Shown here: positions 7,384 to 14,681 of the stretch, in pieces
How the letters are laid out: the number at the start of each line of letters is the position of its first letter
Position numbering within the stretch: the first letter of the stretch is position 1
Assembly: GCA_003171295.1 (NCBI GenBank)
Contig: PMYF01000458.1
Span: 8,439-24,934 of the forward strand
DNA from: Acidobacteriota bacterium
Lineage (GTDB): Bacteria > Acidobacteriota > Terriglobia > UBA7540
Direction of reading: 5' to 3'
DNA: 16,496 nucleotides
Made by a program: the position numbers and the translations under genes
Notes under the pieces: model-generated
The model's database searches: none
Told to the model about the DNA's origin: nothing
The model's input: only the letters and a program-made list of their open reading frames with translations

Positions 7384-8046
7384 TCAGCCCTGCGATCCCG
7401 CCTGCCTGCGCAGCCATTCCGCCATGGCACGCAAGATGATCGAGAAGGAAACCGCCCCCGGATCCGGATGACCTAGCACGCGATCCCCTAAGCGGCTGGC
7501 GCGGCCGATTCGAGCCAGCATTTGCGCCGTGCTCTCGGCAGCGCGCTGGGCCGCATCACCGGCCAGGGTGAGCGTTGCGGAAAGATCCTGTTCAAGGCCC
7601 CCCGAGGTGATAAGAGCTTGGTTGGCCCCGTGCACTGCGTCCAGGATGGTCTTGTCACCGGGCTTAGCCTTGCCGGCGCTGGGAAGCGCTGTCTCCATTG
7701 CGCCGAGAAGGGTTCGGAAATCCACCGGGCCGATTTCCTGGCGCCCCTTCAAGGCAAGTCCCGCCGCCATGAACATTCTCCCTAAAAGGACACCGATGGC
7801 GCCACCGGTCGCGCCCATGAAGGCAAGTCCGGCTTCTCTCAGCACGGTGTCAATTCCCGCATCGTCGGGGAGACTGCTGACCTTGCCACTCAAGGCGTTG
7901 AAGCCGACGCGCAAGGTAATGCCGTGGTCACCGTCACCGATCGCAGCATCCAGGGAGTTGAGGTATGCCTCCTCCCTGCCTATCGTCTCGGCGACGAAGG
8001 CCAGAATCTGGCGGAGGTCACATGCCGTCAGGCTGGTGGGCAACAT
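7384..8046 (-). CDS. dhaL: Dihydroxyacetone kinase subunit DhaL (nucleotide-binding)
   Basis: ADP/ATP-binding subunit of a dihydroxyacetone-type kinase, 220 residues, normal length. The three metal-binding aspartates are present as Asp33, Asp38 and Asp40 in DAAIGDGDHG, matching the D-x4-D-x-D pattern of DhaL. GATGGAIGVLLGR replaces the more usual GGASGPL stretch, and GRASRLGDRVLGHPDPGA near the C-terminus is a standard family signature. Its ATG follows the dhaK stop directly (TGA at 8049-8047, ATG at 8046-8044), so the two subunits are translationally coupled. In PTS-type systems DhaL-ADP is rephosphorylated by DhaM. No dhaM is in this window, so either ATP is the direct donor or DhaM is encoded elsewhere. 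It is the last gene of the minus-strand run. Confidence 0.93.
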   Translation of the reverse strand: MLPTSLTACDLRQILAFVAETIGREEAYLNSLDAAIGDGDHGITLRVGFNALSGKVSSLPDDAGIDTVLREAGLAFMGATGGAIGVLLGRMFMAAGLALKGRQEIGPVDFRTLLGAMETALPSAGKAKPGDKTILDAVHGANQALITSGGLEQDLSATLTLAGDAAQRAAESTAQMLARIGRASRLGDRVLGHPDPGAVSFSIILRAMAEWLRRQAGSQG

Positions 8047-9048
8047 TCATCCGACCTGTACGAAAGCGGGGGATTCCGCGGGAGCCGCCAAGAGCCGTTT
8101 CAGCTCGGAATCCAATCGCATGATGGTAAACGAACATCCTGCCATTTCGAGAGAACTGGCGAAATTCCCCACGTAGGACCGCCAAATGGTGACGCCGGCA
8201 TCCTGGAGGCAGCGGTGGGCAGCGCGAAACATGATGAAGAGCTCCGAGAGCGGTGTTGCGCCCAGCCCGTTTACAAGAACCGCCACTTCCTCTCCCGCTT
8301 GGGCCAGCAAGTCGGCCAGAATCCGACCCACCATATTCTCGGCCAAGAGGTCAGCCGAAATCATCGGGCCCCGCTGAACGCCCGGCTCCCCATGCAGCCC
8401 CATGCCAATCTCCATTTCCTCCTCGGAGATATCAAAGATGGGGCGCCCCGAGGCTGGGATGACGCACGAGCTCAACGCCACGCCCATGCTGCGCGTGGCA
8501 TCATTGGCTTTTTCCGCTGTCGCAGTGACTTGGGCCAGCCCGACGCGTTCTTCCGCCCTCGCCGTGGCCACCTTGATGACGAGGAAGTCGCCGGCGATTC
8601 CGCGCCGTTCCCCTCGGCTCTCGGGAGGAGCTGAGGCGACGTCGTCCGAGATGCGCACCGTTGCGACGTGAATTCCCTCTTGGGTCAGCATTTCCGCCGC
8701 GGTATCAAAATTCAGAACGTCGCCGGAGTAATTCCCGTATAGAAACAACACACCCGCACCCGCCTGAATGGCCTTGGCTGTTTCATAAATAGGTTGGGGA
8801 GGAGGTGACGTGAAGACATTCCCCGCCACGCTGCCATCCGCCCAGCCGCATCCGACGAAGCCGGCAAACATGGGCTCATGGCCACTGCCTCCACCGGTCA
8901 GGACCGCAACCTTGCCGGCCACGGGAGCATCCCGCCGAACGACCGCCAGGAGGCCGTCCAGCTTCCGCAAGTATTGGGGATAGGCGAGCGCCAAGCCTTC
9001 GATGGCTTGCGCAGCCACCGCATTGGGATCATTGATGAGCTTCTTCAC
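8047..9048 (-). CDS. dhaK: Dihydroxyacetone kinase subunit DhaK (ketose-binding)
   Basis: Substrate-binding subunit that holds dihydroxyacetone or a similar short ketose covalently. Numbered from the chosen start, GSGHEP lies at 54-59 (His57), Asp110 in YSGDVLNF is the expected base, and His219 in MGLHGEPG is the hemiaminal-forming histidine; these correspond closely to His56, Asp109 and His218 of E. coli DhaK. I place the start at GTG 9048, not the ATG at 9069: the resulting N-terminus (Met-Lys-Lys-Leu-Ile-Asn-Asp) is the family one, and a perfect AGGAGG (9059-9064) lies 10 nt upstream, inside the longer reading. Length is then 333 residues, as usual. It probably phosphorylates the short ketose released by the class II aldolase of the same operon; dihydroxyacetone itself or a tetrulose are both possible. 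Confidence 0.93.
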   Translation of the reverse strand: MKKLINDPNAVAAQAIEGLALAYPQYLRKLDGLLAVVRRDAPVAGKVAVLTGGGSGHEPMFAGFVGCGWADGSVAGNVFTSPPPQPIYETAKAIQAGAGVLFLYGNYSGDVLNFDTAAEMLTQEGIHVATVRISDDVASAPPESRGERRGIAGDFLVIKVATARAEERVGLAQVTATAEKANDATRSMGVALSSCVIPASGRPIFDISEEEMEIGMGLHGEPGVQRGPMISADLLAENMVGRILADLLAQAGEEVAVLVNGLGATPLSELFIMFRAAHRCLQDAGVTIWRSYVGNFASSLEMAGCSFTIMRLDSELKRLLAAPAESPAFVQVG

Positions 9049-9058
9049 GGTTGAAGGG

Positions 9059-9064
9059 CCTCCT
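9059..9064 (-). promoter_or_regulatory. Shine-Dalgarno AGGAGG fixing the dhaK start
   Basis: On the minus strand AGGAGG at 9064-9059 is a full consensus ribosome-binding site, 10 nt before GTG 9048. The in-frame ATG at 9069 has GAGG only 1-2 nt away, which is too close, so the GTG start is favoured. Confidence 0.7.
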
Positions 9065-9170
9065 GCCATCCCTCATCACAGCCGCGTAAGCAGAGATTGA
9101 AGGCGGGACGTCATGGGCCGACCACGCGGAGCGCGTCAGGCATTACCGGCATCTGCATTGGACCTCCCGG

Positions 9171-10145
9171 TTATGCCGCCGCCGCATCTCCGGTTATTTT
9201 CGTCCTCATGGCCCCGCCGGCGCCTTGTGCATGAACTGGCTCGCGCACATACTGTTTCAGGTACTCGTAAGACTCGTCCAGTTCTTCCAAAAGTTTGTCT
9301 TCCGGAAATTCGAAGGGGTGAATCAGTTCCGGGAAGAGGTAGACTTCTTCGGCTCCGGATTCTTCCAGGGCTTTTACGACCTGGTCCATTTGGACCACGC
9401 CCTCCGCGTTGTGGGCCTTGGTAAAGCTCCAGTGCCTGTCCCACACACCGTCCATCTGCTGAAGATGGAGCAAGGGGGAGATCTTCCCCAGTTCCCTCAG
9501 CCAGAGGTAGGTGTCCCGATCCTTTCCAGTCGCTTCGTAGCTGCACTGGTGCCCCACGTCGAGCAGGAAGTGAATGGGAATCGGCACATTGTGATTCAAG
9601 CGCTCGTAGAGATTTTTGGCCTCATCCAAGCGAATCAGCATCTCCCGGCCGATCGGTGCGGGCTCCCAGCAAACGAATTTCAGGCCTTGATCCGCCGCGT
9701 ACCGAGCCCAGGCTTGCATCCCCTCCACTAAAGCGTCCTGCAGAAACTGCCGTTTGCCCGGATCCCGATAGTCCCGCATGCTGGCCGCCGCAATAGGTCC
9801 TCCCACACCTTGAGCTCCAAGCTCCGCGGCCGTGATCGCAGCCAGCTGGCACCAGTCCAAAGCGTCCTTGCGGAATTCCGCGAATGGATGGAGCAGCAGA
9901 TTGTACGTGTAGGCTGCCGCCCCGATGAAGACGCTATGGATTTCAAAACCGTACTTTGCCGCCGCCTCCCGGACTTTGCCCGCCATGGCTTTTCTGGCTT
10001 CCGGCGTGCATCGTGGATCCAGAAGGTCAAAGCAGAACTGAACATGCTTTAGTCCCCAACGTTGGGTGACCTGCTTACCCCACTCATCGGGTTCAGGCCA
10101 GCGCTTGGCAGCATAGATGTTGTTGATTCCAAGATGTAGTTTCAT
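9171..10145 (-). CDS. TIM-barrel sugar (phosphate) isomerase/epimerase family protein
   Basis: Xylose-isomerase-like / AP-endonuclease-2 TIM barrel, 324 residues. Likely divalent-metal ligands at strand ends: Glu161 (CWEPAP), Asp196 and His199 (LLDVGHQ), a His/Gln in HLQQMDG (227-229), His238 (DRHWS) and Glu274 (LFPELIHP). I chose ATG 10145 (start MKLHLGINN) over the upstream reading from 10208 because it begins at the first barrel strand and has AAAGGAG about 9 nt upstream, while the extra 21 residues look non-coding. The last ~20 residues are an Ala/Gly-rich tail. It follows the cyclase gene after a gap that holds a REP-like element, and precedes dhaK by 122 bp. It probably interconverts an aldose and ketose, or epimerises a ketose, before the kinase and aldolase steps. 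Family members also include decarboxylases and dehydratases, so the reaction is open. Confidence 0.88.
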   Translation of the reverse strand: MKLHLGINNIYAAKRWPEPDEWGKQVTQRWGLKHVQFCFDLLDPRCTPEARKAMAGKVREAAAKYGFEIHSVFIGAAAYTYNLLLHPFAEFRKDALDWCQLAAITAAELGAQGVGGPIAAASMRDYRDPGKRQFLQDALVEGMQAWARYAADQGLKFVCWEPAPIGREMLIRLDEAKNLYERLNHNVPIPIHFLLDVGHQCSYEATGKDRDTYLWLRELGKISPLLHLQQMDGVWDRHWSFTKAHNAEGVVQMDQVVKALEESGAEEVYLFPELIHPFEFPEDKLLEELDESYEYLKQYVREPVHAQGAGGAMRTKITGDAAAA

Positions 10146-10208
10146 GGACTCTCGCTCCTTTCCTTCTACTTTCCTGCCTCGGGCATCTAACGGCGTGCTG
10201 GAAAACAT

Positions 10209-10280
10209 GTAGCGGCGACTTCACGTCGCCACCGCCGGATTGATTCCATTGCCGTTCTGGCGATATAGAATCGCCGCTAC
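10209..10280. repeat. GTAG-type REP doublet (two facing hairpins)
   Basis: The 72-bp element has perfect 10-bp inverted ends: GTAGCGGCGA (10209-10218) and TCGCCGCTAC (10271-10280). Each end carries its own hairpin with a 6-bp stem and 5-nt loop: GGCGAC-TTCAC-GTCGCC (10214-10230) and GGCGAT-ATAGA-ATCGCC (10259-10275). Read outward-in on its own strand, each unit begins with GTAG-C, the foot typical of bacterial REP sequences mobilised by RAYT transposases. The innermost base pair differs between the units (C-G versus T-A) with both sides changed, so pairing is preserved. No RAYT gene is in the window. It lies between the cyclase and isomerase genes of the operon and may affect mRNA stability. 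Confidence 0.7.
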
Positions 10281-10310
10281 GCCATCCGTCTGGTTTCTTT
10301 CAGCAACCTC

Positions 10311-11273
10311 CTAAAGAATGGCAATAGGATTGAACAGCGAACCGGTGGCGCGTGGCAGCCGCAACGGAGCGGCCACCACCAGGAATTCCCAACGCTTTTC
10401 TTCTTCGCAGACTTTCACTAGTTCCTCGAATTGCAGGCTGTCCGCGCAGACCATCCCCATGGCAGCGATTTGCAGCGCGTGAATGGGATAAGCGACACCT
10501 TCAACATTACTGGGAACCGTCTCCCCATCCCCGTCCGGCAGAAATGCTGCCACTTTGCGCTCGTGCAGCAGAGGAATGGTGTCAACGTGCAACCCCGCTT
10601 TCCCTTCCCCGTCGTAACCGTTATTCCAGGGACCCAATTCCAGCCGTCTCCGGTGGTGGCCTGTGCGAAAAACGAAAACGTCTCCTCCCGTGAGGCGCAT
10701 GCCCTGCGCCTTCTCCGCGGCTTCAAGCTCCACCCGCGTGACCGCTTCCCCAGGTTCCAGCCATTTGACGCCGCGGAGGCGGGGGATATCCAACAACACG
10801 CCCCGGCCCACGATGCCGTGGGCAAAGGCGGTAATGTCCTGGAGGGTCGGCCCGTGCGAGGTTACCGCGCCGGCCGGTTTCCCGTTGTAGAGCTTCCCCT
10901 GGTAAGCAATATGGCAGAGCGCGTCGATGTGCGTGTGGCAATCACCGTGAAACTCGCTGGCTAGGAAATCGGTACAGAATTGTGGCTCCCCGAGGTCTGA
11001 GTGGATGTCATAGTTCTGGACCATGTAGTGAGCCGCGGGGCGAGGATTGTCCGGCCCCGCCACCGTGTTGATGGGAATGGCCATGGAAACGGATCGGCCG
11101 GAACGAACCAGGGCGGCTGCCCGCCGAACGTGTTCCGGCGCGATGTAGTTCAGCGTGCCCCTTTCGTCATCGGCCCCCCAACGCCCCCAATTGCAGACCG
11201 TCTGGAAGAGTTTATCGAATTCCACTTTCGATACGGGACGGGGTGTGGTTTTCATCGTCTCAAACCCTTTCAC
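10311..11273 (-). CDS. Cyclase-family metal-dependent hydrolase (kynurenine formamidase-like)
   Basis: COG1878/Cyclase-family protein of 320 residues. The metal-binding signature is HTHIDALCH, with His113, His115, Asp117 and His121. The pattern YNGKPAGAVTSHG, GIVGRGVLLDIPR, GVKWLEPGEAV and RWEFLVVAAPLRLPRATGS matches the longer (about 320-residue) branch often annotated simply as 'cyclase'. Characterised relatives hydrolyse amide, lactam or ester bonds (arylformamidase, isatin hydrolase), so a hydrolytic ring-opening or deacylating step is inferred. GTG 11273 has GAGGT 7 nt upstream, overlapping the previous gene's stop. ATG 11255 is a possible shorter start. The gap to the DSD1-like gene is 9 nt, so the two are surely cotranscribed. 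It is an unexpected member of a sugar operon. Confidence 0.9.
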   Translation of the reverse strand: MKGFETMKTTPRPVSKVEFDKLFQTVCNWGRWGADDERGTLNYIAPEHVRRAAALVRSGRSVSMAIPINTVAGPDNPRPAAHYMVQNYDIHSDLGEPQFCTDFLASEFHGDCHTHIDALCHIAYQGKLYNGKPAGAVTSHGPTLQDITAFAHGIVGRGVLLDIPRLRGVKWLEPGEAVTRVELEAAEKAQGMRLTGGDVFVFRTGHHRRRLELGPWNNGYDGEGKAGLHVDTIPLLHERKVAAFLPDGDGETVPSNVEGVAYPIHALQIAAMGMVCADSLQFEELVKVCEEEKRWEFLVVAAPLRLPRATGSLFNPIAIL

Positions 11274-11282
11274 GGTGCGACC

Positions 11283-12422
11283 TCAGCCAGCCAGGATTCC
11301 GCCATGGCCAGGGCCGCGCGGGATAATTGGCCAGATGTCCACTACCACATCCTTCTCGACAACGTGATAGGCATCGTAGAGATTTACGGTTGTGGGAGCG
11401 TAACCCGGAACCAGTTCAACTGTATCGCCAAGTTTCAGGCCGCAACGTTCGTCCACATCAAACAAAGCGTGTTCCTCGGCAAAGTAGCGCGCCTGGTAGA
11501 AGGGGTAATCCGCCATAGTGGGAAGGACGAAATCAATGCCGATCGATTTGCGCCCGGAATCCAGAACAATGGTATTCCCATGCTGGATGACGACCGTTCC
11601 CAGCACAGTTAGCGCTTTGGAAAACCCCGGCACCAGGCTGCCGTGGAAGTTGTCCATGAAAACGTAGGATCCCGCCTGGATCTCCGTGACCCTTGGATTA
11701 TTCCCCGTAATGTCGTAGGTACCCGTTCCTCCAGACGATACGACCTCGCATGGGAAGCCTGCTGCCGACAGGCTGTTGATGACCGTCCCGAGGAAATCCA
11801 TGGCCGCTGTAGCCTTCTGAATTCTGACGGCCTGATCCGGCTCCAGCATGCAATGTCCTTCATAGCCTTGCACGCCGCGCAACCTGAGACCCGGCAACCT
11901 GGCCAGGTGTTGGGCCAGGGTGACAGCTTCCTTCGCCGAGCGGACACCGCCACGGCCCATCCCGACATCAACCTCGATCAGCACGTCCAACTTGCTCCCC
12001 GCCTCCTGCACGGCGGCGGAAATATCTCGGGCGTTCTTTGGGTTGTCAACAGCAACGGTCAGGTAACCGTGCTTCGCCTCCCGGGCCAGCGCGGCGATCT
12101 TCTCGCACCCTCCCACTTGATTCGCAATCAAAACGTCTTTGATGCCCGCACGGCTCATTACAATGGCTTCCCACACCGTGGCGGTGCAGACCCCAATGGC
12201 TCCTGCATCGACTTGGAGCCGGGCCAGTTCAGTATTCTTCTGGCACTTCACATGCGGCCGCAGCCTGGCCGGCAGCGTGGAGAGGCGTTCGGTCATGAAC
12301 TTAATGTTGCGCCGGACCACGTCGAGGTCCATGATCAAGGCCGGCGTGATCAGTTCACGGCGGGATCGGCCGATGGCCGAACCGTATGCTTTCCGTATGT
12401 GCTCATGCCATTCCGTAATCAT
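11283..12422 (-). CDS. DSD1/D-threonine-aldolase-like fold-III PLP enzyme lacking the usual metal ligands
   Basis: Alanine-racemase-N-type PLP barrel with a C-terminal 'D-serine dehydratase-like' beta domain; about 379 residues, usual length. Expected Schiff-base Lys59 lies in LRPHVKCQKN (family: RPHxKTHK). EVDVGMGRGGV, GVQGYEGHC and SSGGTGTYD are typical barrel segments. The C-terminal metal-binding sequence, usually PNHxC or PNHxD followed by PTVNLYD, here reads PGYAPTTVNLYD: the His and the Cys/Asp ligands are Tyr341 and Pro343. A metal-independent or altered reaction is therefore likely. I chose ATG 12422 (GGAGAGAG upstream) over the longer reading from 12476, which would overlap the aldolase gene. 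It sits between the class II aldolase and the cyclase-family gene. Family reactions include retro-aldol cleavage and dehydration of D-beta-hydroxy amino acids; which one, if any, applies here is unknown. Confidence 0.88.
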   Translation of the reverse strand: MITEWHEHIRKAYGSAIGRSRRELITPALIMDLDVVRRNIKFMTERLSTLPARLRPHVKCQKNTELARLQVDAGAIGVCTATVWEAIVMSRAGIKDVLIANQVGGCEKIAALAREAKHGYLTVAVDNPKNARDISAAVQEAGSKLDVLIEVDVGMGRGGVRSAKEAVTLAQHLARLPGLRLRGVQGYEGHCMLEPDQAVRIQKATAAMDFLGTVINSLSAAGFPCEVVSSGGTGTYDITGNNPRVTEIQAGSYVFMDNFHGSLVPGFSKALTVLGTVVIQHGNTIVLDSGRKSIGIDFVLPTMADYPFYQARYFAEEHALFDVDERCGLKLGDTVELVPGYAPTTVNLYDAYHVVEKDVVVDIWPIIPRGPGHGGILAG

Positions 12423-12465
12423 CACAATCTCTCTCCGGCCAGGTTCGTGCCCCGGGTCCAGTTCC

Positions 12466-13131
12466 TCATGGCGCATCGTGGGCCGTTCCGTACTTGTATA
12501 GGAATCGATACCTTTCCGATTTCACTAAGTCCTCGGGTATCGGAAACATTTTCCCGGCACCGCCCGCCGCCAGCATCATGAGAGCGGCCTTTTCCAGAAT
12601 CTGGCTGGCCACCAGACCCTCTTCCAGATCGCGACCACAACACAAGACTCCGTGATTGGCCAAGAGCACGGCATTCTCCTCACCAATGGTGTTGCCCACC
12701 TCGGCGGCGATCTCCTTATGCTGGCCGGCGGGGATATACCGGGTGCAACGGACTTCCCCTCCGATGATTTGAGCCATATCCTCCACGAAGACAGGAATGC
12801 TCTGATGCAGGCAGGAAACGGCGGTGGCATAAGGTGAATGGCTGTGGATGATGGCCCCCACGTCACTCTTCTTGTTGAGCACCGCGCGATGAATCTCAGT
12901 TTCAGAAGAAGGCCAACAGTGCCCCGCCAATCGAGTTCCCCCGAGCGAGACGGTAACAAAATCCCTGGGTTCAATCACCGCATACTGCACTCGGCTGGGA
13001 GTGACGAGGAATCCCTCTGGAATCCTGACGCTGACGTTCCCCCAGGTGCCTATGAAGTACCCGATCTTCTCAAGCAGCCGGCACTTCTCAATCATTTCCT
13101 GTTTCAAGGAAACATATGGATCTTGAGTCAT
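12466..13131 (-). CDS. Class II aldolase/adducin-family protein
   Basis: Zinc-dependent sugar-phosphate aldolase of the fuculose-/ribulose-phosphate type, 221 residues. GTWGNVS (28-34) is the phosphate-binding loop (GTxGNxS). The catalytic Glu is Glu77 in SSETEIH. The zinc ligands are His96 and His98 in HSHSPYAT and His160 in ANHG. These positions match FucA (Glu73, His92, His94, His155), so a complete active site is present. It should cleave a phosphorylated ketose into DHAP or a similar ketone plus a short aldehyde; epimerase and decarboxylase activities also occur in the family. The ATG is 2 nt after the kinase stop (TGA-AC-ATG), with AGGA upstream inside the kinase gene, so kinase and aldolase are translationally coupled and probably act in sequence. 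Confidence 0.93.
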   Translation of the reverse strand: MTQDPYVSLKQEMIEKCRLLEKIGYFIGTWGNVSVRIPEGFLVTPSRVQYAVIEPRDFVTVSLGGTRLAGHCWPSSETEIHRAVLNKKSDVGAIIHSHSPYATAVSCLHQSIPVFVEDMAQIIGGEVRCTRYIPAGQHKEIAAEVGNTIGEENAVLLANHGVLCCGRDLEEGLVASQILEKAALMMLAAGGAGKMFPIPEDLVKSERYRFLYKYGTAHDAP

Positions 13132-13133
13132 GT

Positions 13134-14681
13134 TCAGGGCTTCCTAGCGATGATTTCCGCACGGCGATCCCAAAGGTCCATCTGCCTTTCCGCGGTCAAT
13201 CTGTAAACCTCATAGAGTTCGTGGTAAAGCCGGGTGTTCGAGGCGTCGGGTTCGTAGGTTCGAGCCACGCGAACGGATTCGGCGACGGCCTCCTGCGCAT
13301 CCCGGTAAACGCCCACGGCGTTACCCACATTGAGGGCTGCTCCCTTTGCGCCGAATTGCGACCCTTCCGGCACACTGACGGATTTGCCCAAACAATCCGC
13401 CAAGATCTGGCACCAGACGGCACTGCTGGCTCCTCCACCAGAAAGCAACACAGATTTGGGATCGATCGGCATATGACGGTAGCAGTCCAGAGTGGCAAAA
13501 GCCACACCTTCATACACGGCGCGCAACAGATGCTGGCGCGTGTGATTCAGATTCAGGCCGGTAAAACTCGCCCGGGCCGTGGGTTTGACGAAGGGGCCCC
13601 GTTCGCCGCCCGGGAAGAGGTAAGGGTGGAATATCACCCCTTCGGCTCCCGCCGGAACGGATTCCACCAATTTCCCCAGATGTTCGTAAACATCCTCTCC
13701 GGCCTCGCGCGCCTCCAGGCCATAGCCCGTCCCCAATTCTTTTAGAAACCAGTCCAGGTTCGGTGTCGCCGTCATGGCCGCCAGCATACGCATCCAGCGG
13801 CCGTTGACGCCGTGGCAGAGCGTCATGCCCACCATCCTGGGTTCAAGAATCGGCTTGTCCATGATGACTTCGTGAATCCCCGCGGTGCCCAGGATGGACG
13901 ACGCCTGGCCATGTTCAATGGCGCCTGTGCCCAAGGCGCACGCTGCAACGTCCATAGGACCGGACCCCACCGGCAATCCTTTGGACAGGCCCAGGTCCCT
14001 GGCCACGTCCGCGAGGAGCGGCCCGACATTATCCACCGTGGGTTTCACCGGCGGAAATTTGGGGTAGAGGTCCTCAATGCCGAAAATCTTGAAGAGTTGC
14101 CGATCATACTGGCGGCTTGCCATGCTCAACATGGTCAGCGATTCGTCAGTCTCATCGCTGGTGATGAGCCCGGTCAGCTTGTAGAATAGCCAGTCCTTGG
14201 CGTGGAAAATAACGTGACCCCGCTTCAAACTCTCCGGCTCGTTTTCCCGGAGCCAGATGAGCTGAGCTGCCTGCGAGCCAGTAAAGACCGAGGTTCCGCA
14301 GATATCGAAGGCTTGCTCCGCCACCCCCTGCGCATGCAGGCGCTCCACCACCTTTCCGGAGCGGCCGTCGCACCACAGGATCCCGCCTCGAACCGGTTTT
14401 CCTTCCGCATCGATGATCCACGTCCCATCTCCGGTTGAGGTGATGCCAAGGCCCTCAACCTCCCACCCTGATTCTCTCAATCGGACAGCCACTTGGCGCA
14501 GGCAGAGGGTGACCATCTCCCAGAGTTCGGTCATGTCCTGCTCGATCCACAGCGGCTCGGGGCGACGCAGTGGCATGGGCGCTTCATGAACACAGATTTC
14601 GTTTCCGTGGCGATCAAAGGCCACGGCTTTCACGACCGAGGTTCCGGCATCCACACCGATCAGGCAATTTCGGTCATTCAT
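13134..14681 (-). CDS. FGGY-family carbohydrate kinase (erythritol/L-xylulose kinase-like)
   Basis: Sugar or polyol kinase of 515 residues, first gene of the seven-gene minus-strand run. The phosphate-1 loop is LIGVDAGTSVVKAVAFD (7-23), then ITSTGDGTWIIDAEGKPV (80-97) and ILWCDGRS. The catalytic base should be Asp244 in GSGPMDVAA; SILGTAG follows, and the adenosine motif is LSGGGASSAVW. The GDGTW-IID stretch and length resemble erythritol kinase (EryA) and L-xylulose kinase (LyxK) more than xylulokinase proper; this placement is from family memory and moderate. The start at ATG 14681 has AGG about 6 nt and GAGGA about 10 nt upstream. Coupling to the class II aldolase implies that its product is the aldolase substrate. 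It differs from the second FGGY kinase at 5835-7280, so the two are not a recent duplication. Confidence 0.9.
   Translation of the reverse strand: MNDRNCLIGVDAGTSVVKAVAFDRHGNEICVHEAPMPLRRPEPLWIEQDMTELWEMVTLCLRQVAVRLRESGWEVEGLGITSTGDGTWIIDAEGKPVRGGILWCDGRSGKVVERLHAQGVAEQAFDICGTSVFTGSQAAQLIWLRENEPESLKRGHVIFHAKDWLFYKLTGLITSDETDESLTMLSMASRQYDRQLFKIFGIEDLYPKFPPVKPTVDNVGPLLADVARDLGLSKGLPVGSGPMDVAACALGTGAIEHGQASSILGTAGIHEVIMDKPILEPRMVGMTLCHGVNGRWMRMLAAMTATPNLDWFLKELGTGYGLEAREAGEDVYEHLGKLVESVPAGAEGVIFHPYLFPGGERGPFVKPTARASFTGLNLNHTRQHLLRAVYEGVAFATLDCYRHMPIDPKSVLLSGGGASSAVWCQILADCLGKSVSVPEGSQFGAKGAALNVGNAVGVYRDAQEAVAESVRVARTYEPDASNTRLYHELYEVYRLTAERQMDLWDRRAEIIARKP

Noticed and set aside
10146..10208. 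N-terminal extension of the TIM-barrel gene from 10208
   Set aside because: ATG 10145 has a good AAAGGAG site and begins at the first barrel strand; the extension overlaps sequence next to the REP-like element.
11643..12581. Long open frame (312 codons) antisense to the DSD1-like gene
   Set aside because: It is a shadow of the real gene on the other strand, with no family features. Long antisense frames are common in GC-rich DNA.
7384..14681. Assignment to a named pathway (D-apiose, erythritol, L-fucose or L-xylulose catabolism)
   Set aside because: Isomerase, FGGY kinase and class II aldolase are shared by several pathways. No gene has a substrate-specific signature I can defend, and the PLP and cyclase-family genes fit none of these pathways.
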